Assembly: GCA_002205965.3 (NCBI GenBank)
Contig: NADL03000466.1
Coordinates: 310,001-374,000 of the forward strand
Length of the DNA: 64,000 nt
Source: Kappaphycus alvarezii
Lineage: Eukaryota; Rhodophyta; Florideophyceae; Gigartinales; Solieriaceae
Direction of reading: 5' to 3'
Part shown: positions 32,184 to 42,441 of the stretch, one piece after another
Layout: the number at the start of each line of letters is the position of its first letter
Numbering within the stretch: position 1 is the stretch's first letter
The notes under the pieces: model-generated
Told to the model about the DNA's origin: nothing
Databases searched by the model: none
Seen by the model: the letters and a program-made list of their open reading frames with translations, nothing else
Made by a program: the position numbers and the translations under genes

Positions 32184-32536
32184 ATGCAGCCCTGTAAAAC
32201 CCCCGCAAAGCCCCTGCTAACCCGGAACAAATATTCACGACGCACACGCCAGTCATGCATGGCACACATTCCCACCAAGTTCCGTGGTTGTCTGGCAGAA
32301 ACCTATGCGACCGCCATGCAGGACGCTGCGCAAGCCTGTCAGTGCGGCAGCCCGTCCGCAACTGCCGCCGTCACCAAGCTGTTATTGTTTCCGGCCGTCA
32401 TGTTGACCAACATCTCCTACACAGAGCACGGCACTGAAGAACGACGACACCATTCCATCGCTGATACAATGAGGGAACGGATCGAGCTTTGGAACGCAGG
32501 GCAGTTTCAGACGTTGTGGGAACAGGCAGTGAAACC
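32184..32536 (+). pseudogene. LINE 'B' N-terminal coding block
   Basis: The frame runs open to the Copia II insertion point. Removing Copia II and one AAACC copy joins it in frame to the block at 37025 (codons continue VKPSTRATHAPSPTEQKKLN). No domain is known in this part; the end (DTMRERIELWNAGQFQTLWE) resembles the region upstream of RT in related LINEs. Confidence 0.7.
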
Positions 32537-32744
32537 TGATAGATGAGTCACAAAAGTGTATGTGATTATCAGATTAAGTCTAGAGGTGGACAAGCAATGC
32601 ATCATTGTATATTTACTGTGTGAGCTGTACGTGATCTACTGAGTTGGATCACATCAACATTAGTTGTTAAGAATAGTATATAAGCTAATACTAGACTAAG
32701 AACCAACAACAAAAACGGGGAAGTGATAATCTAATAATCTAATA
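32537..32744 (+). repeat. Copia II 5' LTR
   Basis: Differs from 36811-37019 at only a handful of bases. A TATA-like agtatataagc occurs at about 32673-32683. Confidence 0.93.
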
Positions 32745-32758
32745 GGTTATGGGCCCAG
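32745..32758 (+). promoter_or_regulatory. Copia II primer-binding site overlapping the gag start
   Basis: The motif is ggttatgggcccag. The ATG within it (32749) opens the gag frame (MGPENV), so primer site and start codon overlap. The same motif follows the Copia III 5' LTR at 52950-52963. Confidence 0.8.
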
Positions 32759-33350
32759 AGAACGTCACGAACAATATCAGGTATACCATCAAGAAATTGA
32801 CTGAGAGTAATTACGCCTCGTGGGCATTACAAATGAAGCTCGTACTGAGGGCTAGAGACCTACGGAGGTTTGTCGAAGGACGTTCCACTATCGACATGGA
32901 GATTCAAGGTGAAGACTCTGATGAGGTTGCATCCAGAAAAAGGAGTACAGGTTGAAGCAGCAGTGCTTAGCTGAAATACTCTTGAATGTAGGTGCTAAAT
33001 TTCTACCATCCTTAGCAATGAAAGACGATCCCAAAGATGTGTGGGATGCTTTAGAGAACATGCAGAATATCAATTCCTCTGCAAGTCAGTACAGCTTAAG
33101 GAGTAAGCTGTTTAAAATGAAGATGAAGAATGGACAGTCAGTACGTACGTTTATTGAGGATATATCTCAAATTGAGAATATCCTCGCGATGAGCAATTAT
33201 GTGCTCCTGAAGATAAGAGGTTCGCTCTATATCAAAGACTAGGCCCTGAATACGATATGATTAAAACGGTTCTACAGAACACTGCTGACTTGACGTTTGA
33301 AGAAATTGTGTCAAGATTAGAAATAAAGCAGGAGGAACTAAAATCGTAAC
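32749..33350 (+). pseudogene. Copia II gag, frameshifted
   Basis: The frame starts MGPENV and has LTESNYASWALQMKLVL (about 32797-32847), the usual Copia gag entry. After a shift near 32945, a second frame gives QQCLAEILLNVGAKF and KMKNGQSVRTFIEDISQIEN. A third break lies near 33240. Family type: Copia gag (UBN2-like). Confidence 0.82.
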
Positions 33351-33400
33351 AGAAACATAATGTAAGAAGGAGCAATGCTGCCTTTTACACGGGTCAGAAG

Positions 33401-34640
33401 GTGAACCATAAGGCCAACAGTAGAAGTAGCAAGAAGTTTAAAGGAATCTGTTACGGGTGTGGCAAAGTCGGTCACAGATTTTTCCAGCGTTTCTGTAATC
33501 CAGAGTCGCCACAGTATAATGCTAAGTTGAAGGTATCTGACGAAGTTAAAGAGAAAATAAAAAAGCTGAACACTAAGTTCAAGAATGAGAATAGAAAGAA
33601 TGATTCAGCATGTATAGAATTTGCGACTGGGATGAATGGTATGGAATCTGATTGGTTCCTTGATAATTGTGCTACGCAGCACATGACAAACCGGCGTGAC
33701 ATACTATTCAACTATGAACTGAGAGAGATGCATGACGAGGTCATGAATACGGCCGCTATAAATAGAAAAACGCCTATTAGAAGATACGGCTCGGTAATGT
33801 TAAAGCAAGACATAGATGGGACTTGCAGAACGATTAAGCTTAAAAGAGTGGCCTGCATCCCGACAATGCGAACGAGTCTAATGTCACAGACGTTGGCACA
33901 AAATGCAGGGATAAGGATTGAATACCCAGCAAAGTCTAATGCGATGAAGGAGTTCATAGGAGACGAGATCATCATGAAGGGTAATACAGAAGGCCATGGT
34001 ATATGCCATTTGGTTGGAATGCGTGCATTAATATTTGATGGAAGCAATGAAGTTTTGTTAACTCAAAGTGGGTGCGATAACTTACAGCTGATGCACAGGC
34101 GAATGTGCCACGTCAACAAAAATGTCTTGAAAGAAATGATCCGAACGAATGCAGCACATGGACCGGATGCAGTAAAGGACAAAAGGGCTCAAAATAGTTG
34201 TCGAGAATATAATGAGGGCAGGCAAATTGCCGCACCACATCCATCTAGGGCCAAGAAAGCCCGTGACTTTCTGGAGTTGGTACACTCAGGTATAATAAGA
34301 CCTACGAGAGTGGCTTCGATCAGTGGATCAAAGTATGTCCTAAGTTTCCTAGACGACTCTAGTGGGGCGTCCTGGATCAGATTTTTAAAGGATCGATCGA
34401 GTGTTCCAAGGGCACTTGAGCAATTAATTAATATGACAGAGAACTTAACTGGGAAGAAGGTAAGGCACATCAGGACTGATAGGGGAGTGAATATTTGTCC
34501 AATGATTTGCAAAACGAATTCGGAAAGCGAGGGATCTCACAACAAGTAACACCGCCGTATTTCCCTGAGTCGAACGGAAGAGCAGAGCGCTTAAACAGAA
34601 CCCTGGTTGAGGGGCAGCGAGTTTGCTGTCAGGACTAAGG
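33401..34640 (+). pseudogene. Copia II zinc knuckle, protease and integrase
   Basis: A 382-codon open frame (33401-34549) holds, in order, a zinc knuckle starting CYGCGKVGH, the protease site WFLDNCATQHMT (about 33652-33690; D-N-C instead of D-S/T-G), a pre-integrase region LMHRRMCHVNKN, and integrase YVLSFLDDSSGASWIRFLKD (about 34335-34395) with HIRTDRGVN (about 34466). A frameshift near 34500 puts SNGRAERLNRTLV into another frame. The enzyme is therefore interrupted, though only mildly. Confidence 0.88.
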
Positions 34641-34672
34641 ACAATAAACAACGTAGAAGACTATGAGTTTCT

Positions 34673-36803
34673 ATGGGCTGGGCCGTCGCTACAATGAATT
34701 TTGTGAGAAACAGGACATTCACAAAGTCTACTCATGGGTCTTATGGGAATGAGACCCCTTTTGAAGTTGTACATGGCACAAAACCTGACCTTTCAAAACT
34801 AAGAGTATCTGTATCTGCAGTTCAAGTTAAGAAGCCTGCAAAGTACAGAGAAGGAAAATTTGATTCCCTGACGTGGGACGGCATACATGTGGGATACAGT
34901 GAATCAGATGCGTACAGAATTTTTGTTCCTGATCTGCATAAGGTAATAGTGTCAAGGGACGTAAGATTTATCAAAGAAGATCCAGGACGGCCTGTATCTG
35001 AATCTAAGACTATTAGTACACGCAGTCAGGATAATGTCGACGATGTGTTTAGTAATACAGATGATCGCACAGGTACAGAGAATGAAGAAACATAACCAGG
35101 ATTGGAAGATCTTGTTAAGCAGAATGAACACCTGCTTACTCACGTACCAGAGAGACTTAAACATGTCACCAAGCGTCCAGAGAGATACACATATGACAGC
35201 ATGCTGGCATTCTTAACAGTACAGCAGCTTAATGATCAATCCAATGAAAATCTACCTACATCCATAGAAGAAATAGAATCGTCCATGTACTCTAAGTAAT
35301 GGACAGAAGCCATACGGACAGAGCTTGAATCCATATCAGAACAGAGTAAGTAAAGTTTCTAAGGGAAAGAAGCTTATCAAATAGAGGTGGATTTTTGGTA
35401 TCAAGAAAGATGCAGAAGGTAAGATAGTAAGGCACAAAGCCAGACTGGTGGCAAAAGATTTCACTCAAGTTCATGGAGTGGACTACTATGAAGTGTTTGC
35501 ACCTGTTACCAAGGTCTCTACAGTAAGGTTCCTATTGGGGCATGTCGCCGCACGTGACTTCGAACTAGAGCAAGTCGACATAAATACAGCGTTCCTAAAT
35601 GGAGAGCTGGAGGAGGAGCTCTACCTTGAACCACCACCACTAGCAAAGAATTTGCAAAGCGAGTTTAAATCTTTGACATGGCACGGCAAAGGGTGGAGAT
35701 TGTTAAAAACACTATACGGGTTAAAGTAGGCATCACGTGCATGGAGCGTGAAGTTTAGTAAATTCATGGAGAGTATTGGTTTTATGCAGTCCGATGCGGA
35801 CCCATGTTTATATAAGAAGGTCATCAGGGGATGCATTTGTTTTGTGGTCTTTTATGTTGATGATTTATTGATCGCCACCAAACGCAAGGAAACTTGTGAA
35901 GTTGTGAAGTCTCTGATTCGAGGAAAGTTCGAAGTAAGGTGTCTTAAGGAAGCAACTTATTTCCTTGGAGTGAACATACAAAGAGACAGGGAATCGAAAG
36001 TGGTACTCATTTATCAACACGGATACATCAGTAAGATACTGAAGAAGTTTAACATGGACGGCGCAAAGGAGTCAGTAACTCCAATGGTATTGGGAAGTAT
36101 GAAGAACGGAGAAGAAACGCCCTGTAATGCACCGTATAGAGAACTAGTGGGCTGTCTAATGTATCTGGCTGTCACAACTAGACCTGACATAATATATACA
36201 GTTGGCTGCTTGTCGAGACACTACAGTCATCCTACAATATCTCACTTGATGGCTGCCAAGAGAGTGCTGCGGTATTTGAAGAAAACCAATAGTTACGCTA
36301 TCAAGTATGGTGGTAGTAATGCACTCGTAATCCATGGATATACCGACTCCGACTGGGCAGGAGATCTATCTAGGAAATCTACAAGTGGATAAGTATATTG
36401 TTTAGCAGGTGGTGCTTTTACTTGGAAGTCTAAGCTGCAGAATGTGGTTGCTGCATCAAGCACTGAAGCAGAGTATATTGGACAGGCATTAGCAGCAAGA
36501 GAAGCACTCTGGATTAGGAAGTTGTGCAATTTTTTTGAGATAGACATCAAGTCAGTGACGATATATGCTGATAACCAAATGGCTATTAAGTTAGCTAAGG
36601 AGGCCTCTATTACGGAAAGAAGTAGGCACATTGACGTTTGTTACCATTTTGCTCGAGACTATGTGAGCAAAGGAAAGATTGAGATCAACTATATCCCCAC
36701 ATCATCAATGCTAGCTGATTGCATGACCAAGCCACTTGAACGAGTTAAATTGGAACGATGTGTTTCTGGTATGGGAATGGTGCAACATGAAGACTTTATC
36801 TGA
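34673..36803 (+). pseudogene. Copia II integrase end, reverse transcriptase and RNase H
   Basis: 34673-35095 is the integrase C-terminal part (TPFEVVHGTKPDLSKLRV). The RT spans 35395-36170 with HKARLVAKDFTQVHGVDYYE, EQVDINTAFLNGELEEELYL, LLKTLYGLK and the catalytic YVDDLLIATK (about 35851). RNase H has GYTDSDWAGDLSRKSTSG (about 36337), ASSTEAEYIGQ, YADNQMAIKLAK and MLADCMTKPLERV. In-frame stops occur at 35727 (TAG where the family has Gln) and 36390 (TAA). Apart from these the last 1.3 kb is one frame. Confidence 0.92.
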
Positions 36804-36810
36804 GGGGGCA

Positions 36811-37019
36811 TGATAGATGAGTAATACAAGTGCATGTGATTATCAGATTAAGTCTAGAGGTGGACGAGCAATGCATCATTGTATATTTACTGTGTGAGCT
36901 GTACGTGATCTACTGAGTTGGACCACATCAACATTAGTTGTTACGAATAGTATATAAGCTAATACTAGACTAAGAACCAACAACAAAAACGGGGGAAGTG
37001 ATAATCTAATAATCTAATA
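36811..37019 (+). repeat. Copia II 3' LTR
   Basis: Direct repeat of 32537-32744, followed by AAACC and LINE B coding sequence. Confidence 0.93.
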
Positions 37020-37024
37020 AAACC

Positions 37025-38365
37025 CAGCACCCGCGCCACGCACGCTCCATCACCCACCGAGCAGAAAAAGCTGAATGTGCGCCGAGCCACCAAGCTGGCC
37101 AAGGAAGGGGCATATGAAAAAGCGGCACACGCCTTAAGCTCTCTGGGGGTCCTTCCTCCATCGCCTAACGTCGTTCAGGCACTCCTCAAAAAACACCCCC
37201 AACAGCCAGAGACCGCCTCCAGTGGAACGGGGGAACATACTTCATGTGCTACTGCGGCCTCATTTCGGGACTTCAGTGAGGAGGAGGTTCTTGGAGCCGT
37301 CAGGGGTTTCAAACCGGGATCTTCTGGGGGAGGGTCCGGTCTTAGGCCGAACCATATCGTGGAACTGCTCAGGTCTCCGTCTTCATCAGGCCAGTCAGGT
37401 TTCCTACCAGCGCTCACGCGTTTTGTTAACATTCTGGCCTCCTGACGTGCCCCAGCCGCTCTCTCCCCTTGGATATCTGGAAATCTTTGCCCCTCACCCC
37501 GTTGACCAAGAAGGACGGGACTCTCCGACCTATCGCAGTTGGTGAAACGCTTCGTAGATTGGTCGGCAGCTGTTTGATGAAACGAGCTACGAGAAAGGCT
37601 GCCAACTATCTCCAACCGCTGCAACTGGGCATCGCCACAAGGGCCGGAACCGAAACCATCGTCCGCAGTGTCCGTAGGGTTGTTGACAAGTTTGGCACTA
37701 GCTCTGAGTACGCTATGCTCACAGTATACCTCAAAAACGCTTTTAACCTGTGCAGCAAAACCGCTTTTCTGGACGCCGTCAAACGCCTATTCCCCGAATT
37801 GCTTCCATGGGTCTCGTGGCTTTACGCAAACAAGCCAGCGTACTTGTGGTTCGGCCCCCAAATCATTCTCAGCATGAGAGGAACACAGCAAGGGGACAAC
37901 CTCGGTGGACTTCTATTTGACCTTGTCCTGCACCCCTTCCTACTTAAGCTCCAGGAGCTACTACGGTCGGGTAACCAGGAAGACGACAGCGTGGGTAACT
38001 TGCTGCTACATCTATGGTACATGATGATGGGTACATCATCGTGCGCCACGACCAAATCGCCGGCGCCGTCGAAATGCTCTCATCCATCGACGCCACCAGC
38101 AGGGGACTACACCTATCCCTGCCCAAATGCAGGGTCTGGTGGCCTACTGCGCCGCCGGCGTCCATTCAATGCTTATACCCGAAGGAGCTGAAGCAAGAAT
38201 ATAGCGAGGGTACACGCGTCCTAAACACCCCCGTCGGTTCCTCGGATTGGACGAACAAATTCTTCACCACTCACATCCAGTCCCTCGAACCGTTCCTCGA
38301 AGCCGTCATAGACATTAACAATATGCAAGTGGCTTTTCAGCTTTTGCGCAATCGCTTCGGGTATG
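37025..38365 (+). pseudogene. LINE 'B' reverse transcriptase block
   Basis: The pre-RT region (RRATKLAKEGAYEKAAHAL, 37080) is followed by EEEVLGAVRGFKPGSSGGGS and, after a shift near 37445, RPIAVGETLRRLVGSC (about 37529), YLKNAFNLCSKTAFLD and TQQGDNLGG (about 37881). The catalytic box is cut by a one-base slip: one frame reads WYMMMG and the other HDDGYII (about 38017-38040), so the original was probably WYHDDG. It ends at RNRFGY where the solo LTR entered. Confidence 0.85.
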
Positions 38366-39089
38366 TGATGTGCGCAAAATTTGCACACGGAAAAAAATCT
38401 AGAGGAGGACCAAATTTGGATACAGTATCGGGATTTGCAAGATATTTTTACAGTTCCTGAATTTGCAAGACATTTTTAATTTGGATGAGTGTGGAAAATT
38501 CATGGGTTGATTTTTTTATTTTGACACACGCTGTCATAATAGATGTCAGTACAAGTTCTGGTTCTGGGTGGTACTAAGAGTGACTCTGAAAGGTCTATAT
38601 AATGATCACATTAATTCCCACCCCTGGTCAATGGCTGGCTGGCATGAGTATGGCACCTAGATATTTACCTTGAGGAAATATCCTCTAATAGTCTCTCTAG
38701 TTCACACGATTCCCTTGAATGTATTTTATGGTTTTTAGTATGTTTCTTTGAGACTTTAGGGATACCCAAAAAGTCTATATAAGGTGAGTAAACTGCTTCC
38801 TGCTGTGGAAGTCAAGCAAGTTGGCAGACAACTTAAACTCAAGTCCCGAGTAGTAGGAAGTTGAGAGTCAACTTCAGACCCAAGAAACCTTTTTCCTACG
38901 CTGCTCACAGAGCATCAGTAGTAGACTCTGCCCCTTTCATACTTGCTTGTAGCCCTCTCAACTCTCTTCCATATACACTCCTTCTTGCTCGTTCAACTAT
39001 ACCACGGTAGCACTTTTGTCGCTTGCAACACCTCCTTCTTGGGGTGGTTGGTTCTGAGTATCTCTTCCCCCGACGATTTACCCCTATCA
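38366..39089 (+). repeat. Solo LTR in LINE 'B'
   Basis: This 724-bp segment starts TGATG and ends TATCA and is flanked by the duplication GTATG (38361-38365, 39090-39094). It contains the TATA-like tctatataagg (about 38773), followed by short palindromic words such as agttggcagacaact. No internal element remains, so it probably arose by LTR-LTR recombination. A truncated relative is at 41880-42326. Confidence 0.88.
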
Positions 39090-39094
39090 GTATG

Positions 39095-40271
39095 CAAGAT
39101 AGGATACCTCCTTCGTGTGGTGCCACCCTCTTGCACGACGGAGGGCGCCGCTATGTTTGACGCCATGATAGAGCGATGTCTCCGGACACTCGCCGGAGTA
39201 CTGGACTCGGATATTTTCTCAGAACTCCAACTACCGGTGAAACCCCTGGACCCTAAGAAACCCACCCTCGGCTTAGGGTTCACATCGGCGAAAAGCATCG
39301 CGGGGGCCGCTTTCCGTGCCTCCAGCGCAGCTGCCAACAGGCTGGCCACCGGTATCTTGCCGGCAACTATCACGGATCTTACGACGTACAATGATGCCGT
39401 CCGCGCCCACCGAATATGGTCGATCTTCTGCCTGCCCTCACGACTTCTACCCTTTAGTGTATTTTGCTCAAGCAAAACCCCTCCGCAAAAGACACTAACA
39501 GAAGCAGTCCATGCCGCAATACAAGAAGAGATCCCTATCGGCGACCAACGAAGGCAAGCTTTCCGGGCTTCTATGGGCCTTCCTGGCGCAAAGGAATGGG
39601 TCTGTTGTGCTCCGTGCCCCGGCCTCAAGACCAATATTGACGCCCGTGAGTTCTCAGTGTGGCTCCAGTACTACCTCCAAGTCCCGCTCTTGGCCCCAGA
39701 CACGCCGTGCCCACGCACAAACTTCCCTGAGGTCCTCGACTGCCACGGGGATCACTTCTTGCACTGCCTGCATGGTGGGCACCGGACCCGACGACACGAC
39801 CGTCAATTCGTCCTCCTCGCCCAAGACCTGCAGAAGGCAGCCCATCATCCGGCCATCGAGCGGCGACAGGGGCTTCACCGCACAAGGCCGGATATCCAGG
39901 CATTGGGGAACAACGGAGGAACGGACTTTTTTGACGTCACGTTCGTCAATCCTCTTGCGCCCTCCAATAGGAGAGTGCGTACTCTCAACCCACTCACCTC
40001 CCTCAACGCAGCCATCTCCGCCAAACGTAGAAGGTATGAACCACTGCTCGCGACTGCTACTAGAGGAAGGCTTGTGCCTATCCCAATATCCACCCTTGGA
40101 GGCTGGCACCCAGACGCGTACGCGGTGCTAACCGATGACGCGCGGAACGTGGCCGTTCGAGCGATGGAGACCTATGGGATGGTTAGAGCGGTGCTTACCC
40201 AAAGGCACGCTGCCGTGGCCGTCATGTCCAACGCGGCATGCCTGCTCGCCGGCATTGAGCCGGCCCTGTAA
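39095..40271 (+). pseudogene. LINE 'B' zinc motif and restriction-like endonuclease block
   Basis: The 3' coding part is open to its stop at 40269-40271. In order it has YLLRVVPPSC, FSELQLPVKPLDPKKPTLGL, LPGAKEWVCCAPCPGLKTN, a zinc motif and HRTRRHDRQ, then TRPDIQALGNNGGTDFFDVT (PD-x13-D, about 39888-39945) and NAACLLAGIEPAL at the end. The zinc motif is C-x4-F-x9-H-x3-C: the second Cys of the family (present in LINE E and LINE F) is Phe here, which may impair DNA or RNA binding. As a block it has no stop, but it is cut off from its RT by the solo LTR. Confidence 0.88.
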
Positions 40272-40419
40272 GGAAGGTCATGTACTGTAGTGTTACCCTT
40301 CAGCGACGACTTATCCCGCATAACGCATTAGCCGCGTGGATATAACCGACCACATCTTTCATGCACTAAAATAACCCAAAAATTTCCCCCTCACCAGCCC
40401 TGCTATTGCCCTGTCTGTC

Positions 40420-40846
40420 TCACGAGAACAGGCCCGGCGGCCGACCTCCACAAAAGCCCGGCCGAACAACGGAAACTTGACTTCGCTCCCTCCCCGCAAG
40501 GAATCGACGTCACCATAGTCAGCCCGCACTCTCGCTCCTACCGAGACCTCGCCGATGGCGGAACATCCACGCTCGAACGAGCCACCCTGAAGAAGCACAA
40601 CTACTGCGGCACTCTTTGCCGGTCCGAGGGCATCGAACTGCCCCCTTTGTCAATCGACGTTTATGGGCAGATTGACATCTCCGGCCTCCAGCTCCTCCAG
40701 GACATTGCCAACCGCACCGCCGCTAGGCGGGGAAAGCCGGCCTTCACGGAGTTTCGCGCGATTCGTACAATGGTGTCAGCATTCGTGCAGCGGTATACTG
40801 CCGTCATGATCAACCAGCGCAAATTCTGCGCGGTTGAACCCCAATA
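40420..40846 (+). pseudogene. LINE 'C': endonuclease C-terminal fragment
   Basis: A short coding relic in at least two frames reads LDFAPSPQGIDVTIVSPHSR (about 40480-40540), KKHNYCGTLCRSEGIELPPL (about 40590-40650) and ends FCAVEPQ with a stop at 40845. IDVTIVSPHS matches the D-V-T-V strand of the restriction-like endonuclease. The following K..Y...C..G motif and P-rich strand fit its C-terminus. It is different in sequence from LINEs A, B, D and E. Confidence 0.65.
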
Positions 40847-40942
40847 GGTCCAGCCGGGGCCGTACGGTCCCCTCGTAATGCATTTTGTGTGTGTAATCTT
40901 TACGGGATGTGGAAAAAGCATGTGGGAGATTATGCTGAGGGG

Positions 40943-41026
40943 ATGTAATACAGAAAATGGTCCTCCCCTCATGTAATACAGGAAATGGTCCTCCCTTCAT
41001 GTAATACAGGAAATGGTCCTCCCTTC
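40943..41026 (+). repeat. Three 28-bp tandem repeats
   Basis: Units start at 40943, 40971 and 40999, each close to atgtaatacaggaaatggtc with ctccc.tc, and a partial fourth follows. There are no spacers, so this is a simple minisatellite. Confidence 0.9.
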
Positions 41027-41384
41027 GTGTAATCCAGCAACCTACAACGATCCCGCCCCTAACTTCTCCCACCGTCATTTCCAAATTTACTTCCATTTTA
41101 TCTAGATATTTTTATACTGTATTTAGCCCTCTCAATCGACCCCGAATCAAGTTCCTTTTCCCTTTTAGCTTACTTCCTCCTCCAAATTCACCTTTTTTGA
41201 GAAGAAGGGCGCAAATGCACTACTGCAAAATCCCTTGCAGATTTATTCCTAATCTATAGAACCTGCCCCGGGAGCCTATTTAAACCCCTTTATTCCAAGT
41301 TCCAAATATCCCCGATCATTTTACTCATCACCCCTCCCCCCCAAAACACCCTACATTGCCTCCCATTCCCCAACGTCTATCAGA

Positions 41385-41885
41385 ATGAACAACCTTCGCC
41401 CCTCCGCCCCCATCACCAAAAGCCGCCCCTCTCGCCCCATCAACGGCCTAGCCCTAATGAATAATGGGCCAACAGACTACGACGACTACTTCAGGAGGAT
41501 GGACCGTGAGCGTGTTCGGGAGTGGGTTCGTCGCCACTACTTGGAGGAGGCGGAGGAGGAGGAGTCAGACGGGACTGAGTCGGACGTGGAGGGATCCGAG
41601 GATGAGGAAGACTTTGTAGCTCCGTGGGAACCGATGGTGTATAATCGTGGGGAAGTTGCTGTGGGGGATGGAGGGGATAGTGAGGGCGTGATCGTCATCT
41701 AGGATTCTTCTGATGGGGTTGGCGCGGAGGCTGAGGGTCACGAGGGAGGGTTGGAGGATCTGGATATGTCTGATGAAGCCATTTATCATTCTGAGCCGTT
41801 CGAGGGAATTTGTAGGGATTGCATTGATAGTATGGATATTTTGGAGGAGTTATTTGGTTCTGATCTTAAGGATAACGATTGTGAG
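41385..41885 (+). pseudogene. Acidic protein ORF, possible host-gene remnant
   Basis: The frame starts MNNLRPSAPITKSRPSRP and is very acidic from about residue 45 (LEEAEEEESDGTESDVEGSE), with a basic arginine-rich patch before it (RRMDRERVREWVRRHY). A TAG at 41701-41703 breaks it; the same frame stays open afterwards (GLEDLDMSDEAIYHSEPFEG) until it meets LTR-like sequence at about 41880. A tatttaaa box lies about 100 bp upstream. I know no family for it and no element signature is attached, so a disrupted host gene is possible. Codon use is unlike the neighbouring LINEs, but this is only an impression. Confidence 0.45.
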
Positions 41886-42326
41886 GAAAAGATACAGATA
41901 TTTTCCTTGATAATATCTTCCATCTGGCCAATCACATCCACAAGATGCCCTTTTATGCGTTTTATGGTATTTAGTATGTTTGATTGAGACTTTAGGATTA
42001 GCCGAAAAGTCTATATAAGCTGAGTAAAGTGCTTCCTCCTTGAGAGGTCCAGCAAGTTGGCAGACAACTTCAGGTCAAGCTCCGAGTAGTAGGAAGTTGA
42101 GAGTCAACTTCAGACCCAAGAAACCTTTTTCCTAAGCTGGTCGCAGAGCATCAGTGGTAGACCCTGCCCCTTTTATACTTGCTTGTAGCCCTCTCAACTC
42201 TCTCCCATATACACTCCTTTTTATTTGTTCAACTATACCACGGTAGCACTTTTTTCGCTTGCAACACCTCCTTCTTGGGGTGGTTGGTTCTGAATATCTC
42301 TTCTCCCGACGATTTACCCCTATCAG
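41880..42326 (+). repeat. Truncated copy of the solo-LTR family
   Basis: From about 41880 it follows 38655-39089, including the TATA-like tctatataag (about 42010) and the same end, ttacccctatca. The 5' part is missing and I found no target duplication. It abuts the acidic ORF on the left and LINE D on the right. Confidence 0.8.
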
Positions 42327-42441
42327 GGGATTACAGAGAAACAAACATGCGAAGGGGGATGAGAGAGAAACTAACCGGAAATGCATCTGGTAAGAACTTG
42401 ACGAGCTTGCAACCCATGCAAGCAGAACACAAAGCGCGTGA

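Larger units (their letters stand above)
32537..37019 (+). mobile_element. Copia II: young, short-LTR Copia element
   Basis: LTRs of 208 and 209 bp (tgatagatgag to tctaata) are almost identical, with a perfect AAACC duplication (32532-32536, 37020-37024). The primer-binding site ggttatgggcccag (32745-32758) directly follows the 5' LTR. It is the kind described for Copia elements primed by an internal fragment of initiator tRNA-Met. A purine-rich tgaggggg precedes the 3' LTR. Order: gag, protease, integrase, RT, RNase H. Confidence 0.95.
32057..40290 (+). mobile_element. LINE 'B': RLE-type LINE split by Copia II and a solo LTR
   Basis: Three coding blocks (32184-32536, 37025-38365, 39095-40271) become one LINE when the two LTR insertions and their target duplications are removed. 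The 3' untranslated end (about 40272-40380, aaggaaggtcatgtactg to cattaaaat-like sequence) also occurs as a separate truncated copy at 47093-47390. Domain order is an N-terminal region, reverse transcriptase, a zinc motif and the restriction-like endonuclease. The 5' limit is uncertain. Confidence 0.87.
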
